Shown here one piece after another: positions 8,516-18,299 of a stretch of 64,000 nucleotides of DNA. Position 1 is the stretch's first letter; each line of letters begins with the position of its first letter. The notes beneath the pieces are model-generated. The model ran no database searches and was not told the DNA's origin. It saw only the letters and a program-made list of their open reading frames with translations. The DNA is taken from positions 62,001-126,000 of the forward strand of contig NZ_QQNH01000005.1 in the NCBI RefSeq assembly GCF_003345525.1, written 5' to 3'. A program made the position numbers and the translations under genes. The DNA comes from Pelagibacterium lacus (GTDB lineage: Bacteria; Pseudomonadota; Alphaproteobacteria; Rhizobiales; Devosiaceae).

Positions 8516-8524
8516 CGAATGCAT

Positions 8525-9202
8525 ATGTTTGCAGTCATCAAGACCGGTGGCAAGCAGTACAAGGTCGCTGCCAACGATCTGGTCCGCGTCGAAAAGCTCG
8601 CGGGCGAGGCCGGCGATGCCGTTACGTTTGAAAATGTCCTCATGGTTGGCGCCGATGCCGACGTGACCCTTGGCACCCCGCTCGTCGATGGCGCGCTGGT
8701 GGCCGGCGAGGTCGTCGAGCAGTTCCGCGACAAGAAGGTCATCATTTTCAAGAAAAAGCGCCGCCAGCATTATCGCCGCAAGAACGGCCACCGCCAGGAA
8801 CTGACGCTGGTGCGCATCACCGAGATCCTGACCGGCGGCGCCAAGCCCTCGGGCAAGAAGGCCGCTGCGCCCAAAAAGGCCGCCAAGGCCGAGGACAGGC
8901 CCGCTGACGCCAAGGCCACCGACACCAAGCCGGCCAAGGCCGAAAAAGCCGAGGCTGCACCCGCTGCCGATTTCAAGGACGACGTCAAGCTGATCGGCGG
9001 CGTCGGCCCCGCGATGGAAAAGAAGCTGGCCGCCGCCGGCGTCACCACCCTAGCCCAGATCGCCGCATGGACCGAAGCCGATATCGCCAAGTTCGACGCC
9101 GAACTCGACTTCAAGGGCCGCATCGAGCGTGACGAATGGGTCGCGCAGGCCAAGGACCTGATCGCCGGCAAGCCCCCGCGCGCCAAGATCGATCAGCAGT
9201 AA
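8525..9202 (+). CDS. rplU: 50S ribosomal protein L21 with long C-terminal extension, 225 aa
   Basis: The L21 core occupies residues 1-103 ([31 protein letters not shown], the rRNA-binding loop). A Lys/Ala-rich linker (about 104-148) follows, then a helix-hairpin-helix-like segment ([19 protein letters not shown], 155-173) and a charged tail. Typical L21 is about 103 aa, so the extension doubles the protein; such extensions occur in Hyphomicrobiales. I use ATG 8525 (MFAV), although ATG 8519 two codons upstream (MHMFAV) is possible. It forms an operon with rpmA 28 bp downstream. Confidence 0.95.
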   Translation: MFAVIKTGGKQYKVAANDLVRVEKLAGEAGDAVTFENVLMVGADADVTLGTPLVDGALVAGEVVEQFRDKKVIIFKKKRRQHYRRKNGHRQELTLVRITEILTGGAKPSGKKAAAPKKAAKAEDRPADAKATDTKPAKAEKAEAAPAADFKDDVKLIGGVGPAMEKKLAAAGVTTLAQIAAWTEADIAKFDAELDFKGRIERDEWVAQAKDLIAGKPPRAKIDQQ

Positions 9203-9230
9203 GACACCGTTTCCAAGAGGAATTTGAACC

Positions 9231-9497
9231 ATGGCACATAAGAAAGCAGGCGGTTCGTCCCGCAACGGTCGCGATACAGCCGGCCGCCGCCTCGGCGTCA
9301 AGAAGTTCGGCGGCGAAGCCGTCATTGCCGGCAACATCATCGTCCGCCAGCGCGGCACCAAGTGGCACGCGGGCACCAATGTGGGCCTCGGCAAGGACCA
9401 CACGATCTTCGCGCTCGTCGACGGCAAGGTGAGCTTCGCCACCAAGTCGGGCGGCAAGAGCTTCGTTTCGGTCGAGCCAGTCAAGGCTGCTGAATAA
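9231..9497 (+). CDS. rpmA: 50S ribosomal protein L27, 88 aa
   Basis: [15 protein letters not shown] and [12 protein letters not shown] are the conserved N-terminus that reaches the peptidyl-transferase centre; [20 protein letters not shown] follows. Full length for the family. AGAGGAA lies before the start. It is the second gene of rplU-rpmA and is followed by a strong terminator. Confidence 0.98.
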   Translation: MAHKKAGGSSRNGRDTAGRRLGVKKFGGEAVIAGNIIVRQRGTKWHAGTNVGLGKDHTIFALVDGKVSFATKSGGKSFVSVEPVKAAE

Positions 9498-9559
9498 GCC
9501 CGGCAGACCATGAGCCTGCCGGAGACCTTCTCCCCGGCACGATGCTCGTCTAGTGATCA

Positions 9560-9586
9560 GGGGAGTCGGTTTCGACTCCCCTTTTT
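9560..9586 (+). terminator. Rho-independent terminator after rpmA
   Basis: A perfect 9-bp stem GGGGAGTCG/CGACTCCCC with loop GTTT, followed by five T. It closes the rplU-rpmA operon. Confidence 0.92.
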
Positions 9587-9648
9587 CGTTTTGGCAAGAC
9601 CGACATGTCCACGCTATTGTTGAGCGACGCGCTTTGCACCGGAGACGC

Positions 9649-10203
9649 ATGGCGATGACCGACCAGCCCGAGATCGTCACCGAGCGCCTGGTGCTGCGCC
9701 GGCCGCGTCTGCGCGACGCGCCGCGCATCGCAAGCCTGCTCAACAATTTCGAGGTGACCAAGAACCTGGCCCGCGTCCCCCACCCCTATACCATCAACAT
9801 GGCGGTGGACTGGCTGATCCGCCAGAAGCGGGAATGGACGCCGGATTCGGTGACCTTTGCCGTGTGCGACAAGCGCAACGGCCTGATGGGCTTTTGCGGC
9901 ATGCACCGGGAAGGCCGCGATGCCGAGATCGGCTACTGGCTGGGCCAGCCCTATTGGGGCCAGGGCTATATGACCGAGGCGGCGACGGCGACCATCGACT
10001 GGTATTTCCGCGCTTCGGGCTCCGATCGCATGGTCTCGGGCGTCTTCTACTTCAACGCGGCCTCGCTGGCCGTGCAGGAGAAGCTGGGCTTCGTCCGCAC
10101 CGGCATCGGCAAGCGTATCTGCCTTGCCCAGAACGCCGAGATCGACCATATCGAAACCGAACTGACCCGCGAGGCCTTCTACAAGGCCCTGGAGACAAGA
10201 TGA
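9649..10203 (+). CDS. GNAT-family N-acetyltransferase (RimJ/RimL-like), 184 aa
   Basis: An acetyl-CoA-dependent acetyltransferase of the RimJ/RimL branch. It opens with [20 protein letters not shown]. The acetyl-CoA loop is [17 protein letters not shown], with WGQGYMTEA as motif A, and [14 protein letters not shown] is motif B. The target (a protein N-terminus or small molecule) is unknown. ATG 9649 has GGAGA before it; the open frame extends upstream into the terminator, so that part is not coding. The stop overlaps the obgE start (ATGA), so the two are translationally coupled. Confidence 0.88.
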   Translation: MAMTDQPEIVTERLVLRRPRLRDAPRIASLLNNFEVTKNLARVPHPYTINMAVDWLIRQKREWTPDSVTFAVCDKRNGLMGFCGMHREGRDAEIGYWLGQPYWGQGYMTEAATATIDWYFRASGSDRMVSGVFYFNAASLAVQEKLGFVRTGIGKRICLAQNAEIDHIETELTREAFYKALETR

Positions 10204-11243
10204 AGTTCCTCGACCAGGCCAAAGTCTATATCCGCTCGGGCAATGGCGGCTCCGGCTCGATCGCCTTCCGGCGCGAGAAATTCGTCGAGTTCGGCGGCCC
10301 CAATGGCGGCAATGGCGGCGCGGGCGGCGATGTTATCGTCGAATGCGTCGATGGGCTCAACACCCTTATCGACTACCGCTACCAGCAGCATTTCAAGGCT
10401 GGGACCGGCGGGCACGGCATGGGCCAGAACCGCACCGGCGCCGATGGCGGCGACGCCGTGCTCAAGGTGCCGGTGGGAACGCAGATCTTCGAGGAGGACG
10501 GGGAAACCCTCATCGCCGACTTCACCGAAGTCGGCCAGCGCGAAGTACTGCTCGAGGGCGGCAATGGCGGCTTCGGCAACGCCCATTTCAAATCCTCGAC
10601 CAATCAGGCGCCCCGCCGCGCCAATCCCGGCCTGCCCGGCGAGGAGAAGTGGATCTGGCTGCGCCTGAAGCTGATCGCCGATGCGGGCCTCGTCGGCCTG
10701 CCCAATGCGGGCAAATCGACCTTCCTCTCCGCGGTTACCGCCGCCAAGCCCAAGATCGCCGACTATCCCTTCACCACTCTCCATCCGGGCCTCGGGGTCG
10801 TGCGGGCCGGAGGACGCGAATTCGTCCTTGCCGACATCCCCGGGCTGATCGCGGGCGCTTCGGAAGGCGCCGGGCTGGGGGATCGCTTCCTCGGCCATGT
10901 GGAGCGCTGCGGCGTGCTCATCCACCTCGTCGACGGCACCCAGGAGGATGTGGCAGGCGCCTATAGGATCATCCAGTCCGAACTCGAGGCCTACGGAGCC
11001 GGGCTCGACACCAAGGACGAAATCCTCTGCCTCAACAAGACCGACGCCCTCGACCCCGAAACCCTCGCCGAACGCAAGGGAGCGCTGGAGGCGGCCAGCG
11101 GCGGACCGGTGCTTACCCTCTCCGGCGCCACCGGCGCCAATGTCGATGCGGTGCTCTATGCCGTGCTCGAAAGCCTCGACCACGCCGCCGACAACGAGCA
11201 GCGCTCCTCCCAGGCGGCGGCGCGGGACAAATGGGTGCCCTGA
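10200..11243 (+). CDS. obgE: GTPase ObgE/CgtA, 347 aa
   Basis: An essential GTPase that binds the 50S subunit and links ribosome assembly to stress. The Gly-rich Obg fold spans residues 1-158 ([23 protein letters not shown]). The G domain has G1 GLPNAGKST (166-174), the switch region YPFTTLHP, G3 DIPGL (212-216) and G4 NKTD. There is no long C-terminal OCT domain, in keeping with alphaproteobacterial forms. The start overlaps the GNAT gene stop, and the next gene proB starts on its stop codon. Confidence 0.97.
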   Translation: MKFLDQAKVYIRSGNGGSGSIAFRREKFVEFGGPNGGNGGAGGDVIVECVDGLNTLIDYRYQQHFKAGTGGHGMGQNRTGADGGDAVLKVPVGTQIFEEDGETLIADFTEVGQREVLLEGGNGGFGNAHFKSSTNQAPRRANPGLPGEEKWIWLRLKLIADAGLVGLPNAGKSTFLSAVTAAKPKIADYPFTTLHPGLGVVRAGGREFVLADIPGLIAGASEGAGLGDRFLGHVERCGVLIHLVDGTQEDVAGAYRIIQSELEAYGAGLDTKDEILCLNKTDALDPETLAERKGALEAASGGPVLTLSGATGANVDAVLYAVLESLDHAADNEQRSSQAAARDKWVP

Positions 11244-12385
11244 TGCAGGCCGACCGGATCGTCGCGATGAACGCGCTGGCAGACCATGGACGCCTGGTGA
11301 TCAAGATCGGCTCGGCCCTGCTCGTCGACGGCAAGACGGGCCAACTGCGCAGCGACTGGCTCGCGGCGCTGGCCGAGGACATAGCCGGACTCAAGGCGGA
11401 AGGCCGCGATATCGTCATCGTATCCTCAGGCGCTATCGCGCTGGGGCGCCGGCTGCTGGGCCTGCCGGGCAAGACCCTGCCGCTCGAACAGAGCCAGGCG
11501 GCGGCCAGCGCCGGGCAGATCGCCCTCAGCCAGGCCTGGGCCAGCCATCTGGGTGCGCATGGGATCACCACGGGGCAGATCCTCCTGACCCCCAACATCA
11601 CCGAGGAGCGCCGCTATTTCCTCAATGCGCGCACCACGATCAACACGCTGCTCGGCCTCGGCGCTGTGCCGATCATCAACGAGAACGATTCCGTCGCCAC
11701 CTTCGAAATCCGCTATGGCGACAATGACCGCCTGTCGGCCCGGGTGGCGACGATGATCGAGGCCGACATGCTGGTGCTGCTCTCCGATGTCGACGGGCTC
11801 TATACCGCGCCGCCGGCCCAGAACCCAGAGGCGCGCCATATCCCCCATGTGGCCGAGATCACCCCCGAGATCGAGGCCATGGCGGGCGGCGCGGCCAGCC
11901 ACCTGTCGCGCGGCGGCATGACCACCAAGATCGGCGCCGGCAAGATCGCCACCCAGGCCGGCACCGCCATGATCATTGCCCTGGGCACTGCGCCGCACCC
12001 GATCGCCTCGCTGCAGCAGGGCGGGCGGCACACGCTGTTCAACGCACGGCTCGGCTCCACCGCCGCCCGCAAGCGCTGGATCATGGGCACGCTCGAGGTG
12101 ACCGGGCACATCACCATCGATGACGGCGCCGTGCGGGCGCTGCAATCGGGCCGCTCGCTGCTCCCCATCGGGGTGATCAAGCTGCGCGGCGATTTCGGCC
12201 GCGGCGATACCATCGCCATCCTCGACATCAATGGCCGCGAAATCGCCCGCGGCCTCGCCGGGCTCGACCGGGAAACCGCCGACCTCGTGATCGGCAAGAA
12301 GAGCGAGACCATCAAGGACATGCTCGGCCCATCGACCCGCGCCGAGCTTGTGCACCGCGACAATCTCGTGCTTTTGAGCCACTGA
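11243..12385 (+). CDS. proB: glutamate 5-kinase, 380 aa
   Basis: First step of proline synthesis: ATP plus glutamate to glutamyl-5-phosphate. The amino-acid-kinase domain has [35 protein letters not shown] and [15 protein letters not shown]; a C-terminal PUA domain follows (about 285-375, [18 protein letters not shown]). The start is ambiguous: ATG 11243 overlaps the obgE stop (TGATG) and is chosen here; ATG 11231 and ATG 11267 are alternatives. It is followed by proA 20 bp downstream. Confidence 0.95.
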   Translation: MQADRIVAMNALADHGRLVIKIGSALLVDGKTGQLRSDWLAALAEDIAGLKAEGRDIVIVSSGAIALGRRLLGLPGKTLPLEQSQAAASAGQIALSQAWASHLGAHGITTGQILLTPNITEERRYFLNARTTINTLLGLGAVPIINENDSVATFEIRYGDNDRLSARVATMIEADMLVLLSDVDGLYTAPPAQNPEARHIPHVAEITPEIEAMAGGAASHLSRGGMTTKIGAGKIATQAGTAMIIALGTAPHPIASLQQGGRHTLFNARLGSTAARKRWIMGTLEVTGHITIDDGAVRALQSGRSLLPIGVIKLRGDFGRGDTIAILDINGREIARGLAGLDRETADLVIGKKSETIKDMLGPSTRAELVHRDNLVLLSH

Positions 12386-12405
12386 ACAGGATGGGGGAAG
12401 CCATA

Positions 12406-13689
12406 ATGACCGCCGCTGCATCGTCAACCGCCACGCTCGCAGACATCATGGCCGGCCTCGGGCAACGCGCCCGGGCCGCCGCCTCGGTGCTCGCCCATGC
12501 GCCGGCGGAACGAAAGACCGAGGCCCTGCGCGCCGCGGCCAGGGCCATCGATGTCCGCCGGGCCGAAATCCTCGCCGCCAATGCAGAGGACATGGCGACG
12601 GCGCGGATGGGCGGCATGAGCGCCGCCTTTCTCGACCGGCTGCTGCTCGACGACAAGCGCCTCGACGCCATCGTCGCGGCGCTCGAAGCCGTCGCCGGAT
12701 TGCCCGATCCGGTGGGCACCGTCGTCGCCAACTGGCAGCGCCCCAACGGGCTCGACATTTCCCGCGTCCGCACACCGCTGGGGGTGATCGGGGTGATCTT
12801 CGAATCGCGGCCCAACGTCACCGCCGATGCGGGTGCATTGTGCCTCAAGGCCGGCAATGCCGTGATCCTGCGCGGCGGTTCGGACAGCATCCATTCCTCC
12901 CGCGCCATCCACCAATGCCTCGTCGACGGCCTGCGGGCGGCCGGCCTGCCCGAAGATTGCATCCAGATCGTCCCGACCACCGACCGCGCTGCGGTCGGGG
13001 AAATGCTCAAGGGCCTCGACGGGGCGATCGACGTGATCGTCCCCCGCGGCGGCAAGGGCCTGGTGGGCCGCGTGCAGTCGGAAGCCCGGGTTCCGGTCTT
13101 CGCCCATCTCGAGGGCCTCGTGCATGTCTATATCGACAAGAGCGCCGATCTCGACCTCGCCATTTCGGTAGTGACCAACGCCAAGATGCGCCGCACCGGC
13201 ATTTGCGGCGCCGCCGAAACCCTGCTCGTCCATAAGGATGTCGTGGACACCCATCTCGTTCCCATCGTCACGGCGCTGATCGAGAAGGGCTGCGAAATCC
13301 GCGGCGACGCTATCGTGCAGCAGGCACTCGCCACCGCCGCCCCGGCCACCGAGGACGATTGGCGCACCGAATATGAGGACGCCATCATCGCGGTGAAGGT
13401 GGTTGCCGATGTGGGCGAGGCCATCGCCCATATCGAGCGCTATTCCTCCCACCACACCGAAGCGGTGATCGCCGAGGACCCGGCGGTCGTCGAGCGCTTC
13501 TTCAACGAGATCGATTCGGCCATCCTCATGCACAACGCCTCGACCCAGTTCGCCGATGGCGGGGAATTCGGCTTTGGCGGCGAGATCGGCATCGCCACGG
13601 GCAAAATGCATGCGCGCGGCCCGGTGGGCGTGGAGCAATTGACGAGCTTCAAATATCTCGTGCGCGGCGCCGGACAGACCCGTCCTTGA
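12406..13689 (+). CDS. proA: gamma-glutamyl phosphate reductase, 427 aa
   Basis: Second proline step: NADPH reduction of glutamyl-5-phosphate to the semialdehyde. It is an aldehyde-dehydrogenase-like fold with [20 protein letters not shown] and the catalytic Cys at [34 protein letters not shown] near the end is a family signature. ATG 12406 has GGGGGA upstream; ATG 12391 would add five residues. The stop overlaps the nadD start. Confidence 0.96.
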   Translation: MTAAASSTATLADIMAGLGQRARAAASVLAHAPAERKTEALRAAARAIDVRRAEILAANAEDMATARMGGMSAAFLDRLLLDDKRLDAIVAALEAVAGLPDPVGTVVANWQRPNGLDISRVRTPLGVIGVIFESRPNVTADAGALCLKAGNAVILRGGSDSIHSSRAIHQCLVDGLRAAGLPEDCIQIVPTTDRAAVGEMLKGLDGAIDVIVPRGGKGLVGRVQSEARVPVFAHLEGLVHVYIDKSADLDLAISVVTNAKMRRTGICGAAETLLVHKDVVDTHLVPIVTALIEKGCEIRGDAIVQQALATAAPATEDDWRTEYEDAIIAVKVVADVGEAIAHIERYSSHHTEAVIAEDPAVVERFFNEIDSAILMHNASTQFADGGEFGFGGEIGIATGKMHARGPVGVEQLTSFKYLVRGAGQTRP

Positions 13690-14315
13690 GCACGCCCCTT
13701 TCCATCCCGGGCATCACCGACCTTCCCCCTTCAGCACCCGGCATGCGCATCGGGCTGTTCGGGGGCAGCTTCAACCCGCCCCATGCGGGCCACGAGCTGG
13801 TGTCGCGCGAAAGCCTCAAGCGGCTGCGGCTCGACGCCGTGTGGTGGCTGGTGACCCCGGGCAACCCGCTCAAGGACCACGGGGCGCTCGCCCCCCTGGC
13901 CGAGCGGGTGACTGCCGCACGCCGCCTCGCCGACCACCCCCGCATGCGCGTCACCGGCTTCGAGGCCGCGCACGGCTTTGCCTATACCTACCAGACCCTC
14001 AGCCATCTGCGCCGCACCCTGGCCGACCGCAAATTCGTCTGGATCATGGGCGCCGACAGCCTGGCCGGATTTCACCGCTGGGAGCGCTGGGAGGAGATCT
14101 TCACCCTGCTGCCCATCGCCGTCTATATCCGGCCCGGCTCGACTCGCCGCGCCACCTTCTCCAAGGCCGCGACCCGGTTCGCGGACTACCGGCTCGACGA
14201 GACCGACGCGGCGCTTCTGCCCGACATGCCGGCCCCGGCCTGGGTGTTCCTGCACGGGCTGATGAGTTCGCTGTCCTCGACCGACCTGCGGGCCGGGGAT
14301 CGCGCAAACCCCTGA
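13686..14315 (+). CDS. nadD: nicotinate-nucleotide adenylyltransferase, 209 aa
   Basis: Transfers AMP to nicotinate mononucleotide in NAD synthesis. [17 protein letters not shown] carries the nucleotidyltransferase (H/T)xGH motif (H33-H36), and [11 protein letters not shown] is the C-terminal ISSTxIR-type motif. The open frame starts with TTG 13686 on the proA stop; ATG 13743 is an alternative that removes 19 residues, and the core begins there. It is in the conserved proBA-nadD-rsfS-rlmH order. Confidence 0.94.
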   Translation: MSTPLSIPGITDLPPSAPGMRIGLFGGSFNPPHAGHELVSRESLKRLRLDAVWWLVTPGNPLKDHGALAPLAERVTAARRLADHPRMRVTGFEAAHGFAYTYQTLSHLRRTLADRKFVWIMGADSLAGFHRWERWEEIFTLLPIAVYIRPGSTRRATFSKAATRFADYRLDETDAALLPDMPAPAWVFLHGLMSSLSSTDLRAGDRANP

Positions 14316-14499
14316 TGCCGAGCGCACCGTCTCATTAACGACATCGAACTATGATCGGTTTGCGCGACGCTGCCCTTGGCAAACCGGGGGACGAAGCGCA
14401 TATTGGATGAACACTGGCGGCGCGGCCGCCGACTGGAAAAGGAAACTGATCCCACTTGATGACCAATACAGCCCCTGTTCGGGCGGAGGTTCAGGCCTA

Positions 14500-14889
14500 A
14501 TGGCTCCGACGCCCTCTCATACGGTCCCGACGACCGCGCCCGAGGCCTCGCCTCAGGTTCCCCTGATCGACCTCATCGTCGCCTCGCTGGAAGACGCCAA
14601 GGCCGAAGACACGATCTCCATCGACATCACCGGAAAATCGTCGCTTTCGGACCATATGGTGGTCACGTCCGGGCGCTCGAACCGCCATGTCGCCGCCATT
14701 GCCGACCAGTTGGTCAAGGCCCTCAAGGACAATGGCTACGACAAGCCCCGCATCGAAGGCCTGCCGGCCGCCGACTGGGTGCTGGTGGATGCTTCCGATG
14801 TGATCGTGCACATTTTCAGGCCCGAAGTCCGCGAGTTCTACAACATCGAGAAGATGTGGGCGGCGGAGTTCGGAGCGGACACGCATTAG
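14500..14889 (+). CDS. rsfS: ribosome silencing factor RsfS, 129 aa
   Basis: Binds L14 and blocks subunit joining under starvation. The RsfS domain includes LIDLIVASLEDAKAEDTISI, DHMVVTSGRSNRHVAAIAD and DWVLVDASDVIVHIFRPEVR. ATG 14500 is preceded by GGAGG about 10 bp upstream and leaves a normal N-terminus; the frame is open from 14407. It is followed by rlmH 21 bp downstream. Confidence 0.95.
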   Translation: MAPTPSHTVPTTAPEASPQVPLIDLIVASLEDAKAEDTISIDITGKSSLSDHMVVTSGRSNRHVAAIADQLVKALKDNGYDKPRIEGLPAADWVLVDASDVIVHIFRPEVREFYNIEKMWAAEFGADTH

Positions 14890-14910
14890 CGTCAGGCCGC
14901 GCGGGAGCGA

Positions 14911-15396
14911 ATGCGTATTCAAGTCATTGTGGTCGGGCGCATGAAGTCGGGGCCCGAACGGGATTTCGTGTCGCGTTATCTCGACCGCGCCACGGCTGGG
15001 GGCAGGACGCTCGGCCTCACCGACTTCACCGTCACCGAGCTCGCCGAATCCCGGGCAGCGGGCGCTGTCGCGCGCAAGGCCGAGGAAGCACGGGCCATCG
15101 CCGCCGCCCTGCCGGAAAAATCCGTGCTGGTGGCGCTCGATGAACGCGGCAAGGGCATGACGAGCGAGCGCTTTGCCGCGCAGATCGCCGATTGGCGCGA
15201 CGCCGGCCGCGCCGGCCTTGCCCTCCTCATCGGGGGCGCCGACGGCATCGATGCGCAATTGCGCGACCGGGCCGACCTCGTCCTCTCCTTTTCCCCCATG
15301 ACCTGGCCGCACCAGATGGTGCGCATCATGGCCGCCGAGCAGTTGTATCGGGCCACCACAATTTTATCGGGCCACCCCTACCATCGGGGCGATTGA
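14911..15396 (+). CDS. rlmH: 23S rRNA (pseudouridine1915-N3)-methyltransferase RlmH, 161 aa
   Basis: A SPOUT-fold SAM methyltransferase acting on helix 69 of 23S rRNA. It begins RIQVIVVGRMKSGPERDFVS. LLIGGADGID and LSFSPMTWPHQMVRIMAAEQ form the trefoil knot, with YRATTILSGHPYHR at the C-terminus as in all RlmH. Its TGA overlaps the next start. Confidence 0.97.
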   Translation: MRIQVIVVGRMKSGPERDFVSRYLDRATAGGRTLGLTDFTVTELAESRAAGAVARKAEEARAIAAALPEKSVLVALDERGKGMTSERFAAQIADWRDAGRAGLALLIGGADGIDAQLRDRADLVLSFSPMTWPHQMVRIMAAEQLYRATTILSGHPYHRGD

Positions 15397-16823
15397 TGCC
15401 CGGCACTCTGCTATTGTCCGGAGTGATTCGGAGAGATGTCCGTTTGAAGTCTGTCGGTGAAACCCTGATCCCATTCCTGGGGACGAGGCGACGCAGCCTG
15501 TTGGCGCTGGCGGCGCTTGCCGGCCTTTTCCCCATGGCCGCCGCCGGGCAGGACACCGAAGCCGGGCCGGCGCCCGAAAATATCCCCAATGCCGAGCTCG
15601 ACGACGCCTCCCTCGCGGCGCAATCCGACCTGCAGACGGTCGAGGACACGATGGCCCTCACCGCCGAGCGCATCGCGGAAATCCGCGCCGAGATCGAGGC
15701 GCTGGACAGCGACGCCGCCCAATTGGCGCTGGAATTGACCGCCGCCTCCCAGAGAATCGATCTGGCCAGCGACGACGTCCGGGTCATCGAGGAACGGCTC
15801 GAGGAACTGTTCGCCTCCGAGCGGGAAATCGGCATAAGGCTCGATGGCCATGACCGCTCGATCTCCAACCTCCTTGCCTCGCTGCAGCGCATCACCGCGC
15901 AGCCGCCCCCCGCCATCATCGTCGATCCCTCCGACGCCCTCGCCTCGGCGCGCGCCGCCATGCTGCTCGGCTCCGTCCTGCCGCAAATGCAGGCCCGGGC
16001 CGACCGCGTCACCGAGGACCTCAACGCCATTGCCCAGGTCAAGCGCTCCGCCCAGGAAGAGGCCGGCCGCCTGCGCGCCAATCTCGCCACGCTCAACGAG
16101 GAGCGCCTGCGCATCGCCACGGTGATCGAGGCCCGCAAGCAGGGGCTGGAATGGCTGAGCGACGATTTGTTGCGCGAGGAAGCCGAGGCGCGCGCCCTGT
16201 CCGACCGGGCGACCTCTCTCGAACAGTTGATCGCGGGCCTCCAGACCCGCATCGACGCGGTGACCGCCGCCGACGAAGCCACCGCCGCCGCCAATGTGGG
16301 CAGCGACGTGCCCACGCTCGATGCCGAAACTCTGAGGGTGGCGTTCTCGGATACTTCGCGCACCGAGCCCGCGGTGCCGCTGGCCGCGGCCAAGGGGCAT
16401 CTGACGCCCCCGCTCGCCGGAGCGCTGGTCGCCGGATACGGCGCCGCCGACGGCTTTGGCGGCACCAGCAAGGGCCAGCTGATCGCCGCCCAGCCCGGCC
16501 AGACCGTCCTGGCCCCGGCCGATGGATGGGTCAGTTATGCCGGGCTCTTCCTCAATTACGGCCAAATCGTCATTCTCAATGCCGGCCAGGACTATACAGT
16601 GGTTTTGGCCGGCCTCGAATCGGTGGACGTCGAAAGAGGCCAGTTCGTGCAGATGGGGACCGGGATCGGCACCATGGGCACCGAAACACCCCCGGCGGAA
16701 ATCCGGCCCGACTTTGACGGTCCAGCCCTCTATTTTGAATTGAGACAGGGCGAAACACCCATCAATCCGCAGGGATGGTGGGTCGCCCAGCCCCAGGAAC
16801 AGCAAGAAAGTGGAACGAACTGA
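15396..16823 (+). CDS. EnvC-like murein hydrolase activator with degenerate LytM domain, 475 aa
   Basis: A periplasmic activator of cell-wall amidases. A hydrophobic signal segment (SLLALAALAGLFPMAAAG) is followed by long coiled coil (about 55-270) and a C-terminal M23/LytM-like domain. The zinc residues are absent: the positions read GGTSKGQL, VILNAGQDYTVV and LYFELRQG, where active enzymes have His in all three, so it should be a non-catalytic activator like EnvC. ATG 15396 overlaps the rlmH stop; TTG 15444 would give a tighter signal peptide. It is overlapped by ctpA (TGATG). Confidence 0.88.
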   Translation: MPGTLLLSGVIRRDVRLKSVGETLIPFLGTRRRSLLALAALAGLFPMAAAGQDTEAGPAPENIPNAELDDASLAAQSDLQTVEDTMALTAERIAEIRAEIEALDSDAAQLALELTAASQRIDLASDDVRVIEERLEELFASEREIGIRLDGHDRSISNLLASLQRITAQPPPAIIVDPSDALASARAAMLLGSVLPQMQARADRVTEDLNAIAQVKRSAQEEAGRLRANLATLNEERLRIATVIEARKQGLEWLSDDLLREEAEARALSDRATSLEQLIAGLQTRIDAVTAADEATAAANVGSDVPTLDAETLRVAFSDTSRTEPAVPLAAAKGHLTPPLAGALVAGYGAADGFGGTSKGQLIAAQPGQTVLAPADGWVSYAGLFLNYGQIVILNAGQDYTVVLAGLESVDVERGQFVQMGTGIGTMGTETPPAEIRPDFDGPALYFELRQGETPINPQGWWVAQPQEQQESGTN

Positions 16824-18187
16824 TGGCGATGGTGTGGAAGCGGGTTCTGGTCGCATTTCTGGTCGCAGGCGCCATGGCCAGCCCTCAGGCGGCCTGGAGC
16901 CAGGCGCCGCAACCCGATCAGGATGAGCTCTACCGCCAGCTCGAACTGTTCGGCCTGGTGCTCGACCGCATCCGCGACGAATATATCGAGGCGCCCAGCG
17001 AAACCGAACTGATCCGGGCCGCCATCGACGGCATGCTCACCTCCCTCGATCCGCACTCGGCCTATCTCTCGCCCGAGAGCTTCGCCGATGTGCGCGAGGA
17101 CACCTCCGGCACCTTTGGCGGGCTGGGCATCGAGGTGACCATGGAGGAAGGCCTGGTCAAGGTGGTGACGCCCTATGACGACAGCCCCGCCTCCAAGGCC
17201 GGCATTCTCGCCAACGATCTCGTCGTCGAGATCGACGGCCAGCAGGTCATGGGCATGACCCTCGACGAGGCCGTCGAGATGATGCGCGGCGAGATCGGCA
17301 CCGAAGTCGATATCGTCGTCTCGCGCGAGGGCGCCAGCCAGTTGATCGAGATGACGCTGGTCCGCGACGTCATTTCGGTCTCCGCCGTGCGCTGGAGCAC
17401 CGAGCGCGACGTGCCGGTCATCCGCCTGTCGCGCTTTTCGGGGCAGGCCTATTCCGGCCTCGAGGACGCCCTGGGCGAGATCTTCGCCGAGGGCGCGGGC
17501 GCGGGCCCGGCCGGGATCATCCTCGACCTGCGCAACAATCCCGGCGGCCTGGTCGACCAGGCCCAGTTCGTCGCCGACGCCTTCCTCTCGCAAGGGGCGG
17601 TGGTGCTCACCCGCGGCCGCATCCCGAGCCAGAATTCGCGCTATGACGCCGGCCCCGACGATCTCGACGCCCTGATCGCCGACACCCCGATCATCGTGCT
17701 GATCAATGGCGGCACCGCCTCCGCCGCCGAGATCGTGGCCGGTGCCCTGCAGGACCACGCCCGCGCCACCATCCTTGGCACGCGCTCCTTCGGCAAGGGA
17801 TCGGTGCAGTCGATCATTCCGCTCGGCTTCGACGGGGCGATGCGCCTCACCACGGCGCGCTACTATACCCCCAACAACCGCTCCATCCAGGCGCTGGGCA
17901 TCTCGCCCGACATCCAGGTGTTCCAGGACGTTCCCGAGGAATTCCAGGGCCTCGACGAGATCATCGGCGAGGCCGGTCTGGCCGGGCACATATCGGGCGA
18001 GGAGGAGGAAGCGACCGTGGGTTCCTCGGTCTATGTTCCCGCCAATCGCGAAGAGGACAACCAGCTGCAATACGCCGTCGACCTCATCCTGGGCGTGGCC
18101 GAGGATGAAGCCTTTCCGCCCAATCCCGACGCGGTGATCGCCAGCACCGTCCCCAATGCCGGGGACGAAGACCTCGAAACCGAATAG
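16823..18187 (+). CDS. ctpA: carboxy-terminal processing protease CtpA (S41), 454 aa
   Basis: A periplasmic S41 peptidase. An N-terminal signal (VLVAFLVAGAMASPQAAW) is followed by a PDZ domain (about 95-175; GGLGIEVTMEEGLVKVVTPY) and the protease core. The core has LRNNPGGLVDQA, the Ser at INGGTASAAEI and the Lys at GTRSFGKGSVQ. It is placed directly after the EnvC-like gene, as in many alphaproteobacteria, which suggests a shared role in cell-wall remodelling. I use ATG 16823 rather than the upstream 16775, which lies inside the preceding gene. Confidence 0.95.
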   Translation: MAMVWKRVLVAFLVAGAMASPQAAWSQAPQPDQDELYRQLELFGLVLDRIRDEYIEAPSETELIRAAIDGMLTSLDPHSAYLSPESFADVREDTSGTFGGLGIEVTMEEGLVKVVTPYDDSPASKAGILANDLVVEIDGQQVMGMTLDEAVEMMRGEIGTEVDIVVSREGASQLIEMTLVRDVISVSAVRWSTERDVPVIRLSRFSGQAYSGLEDALGEIFAEGAGAGPAGIILDLRNNPGGLVDQAQFVADAFLSQGAVVLTRGRIPSQNSRYDAGPDDLDALIADTPIIVLINGGTASAAEIVAGALQDHARATILGTRSFGKGSVQSIIPLGFDGAMRLTTARYYTPNNRSIQALGISPDIQVFQDVPEEFQGLDEIIGEAGLAGHISGEEEEATVGSSVYVPANREEDNQLQYAVDLILGVAEDEAFPPNPDAVIASTVPNAGDEDLETE

Positions 18188-18299
18188 GACTGTGTTATAG
18201 CCTTGCCATGAGGGCGGGTGCCGTGATTCGGCCCCGCCGGGATCACAGGCGGACGATGCACGGGCACGGGAATTGCCCCATGGCGGGGCAGATCGGGTC

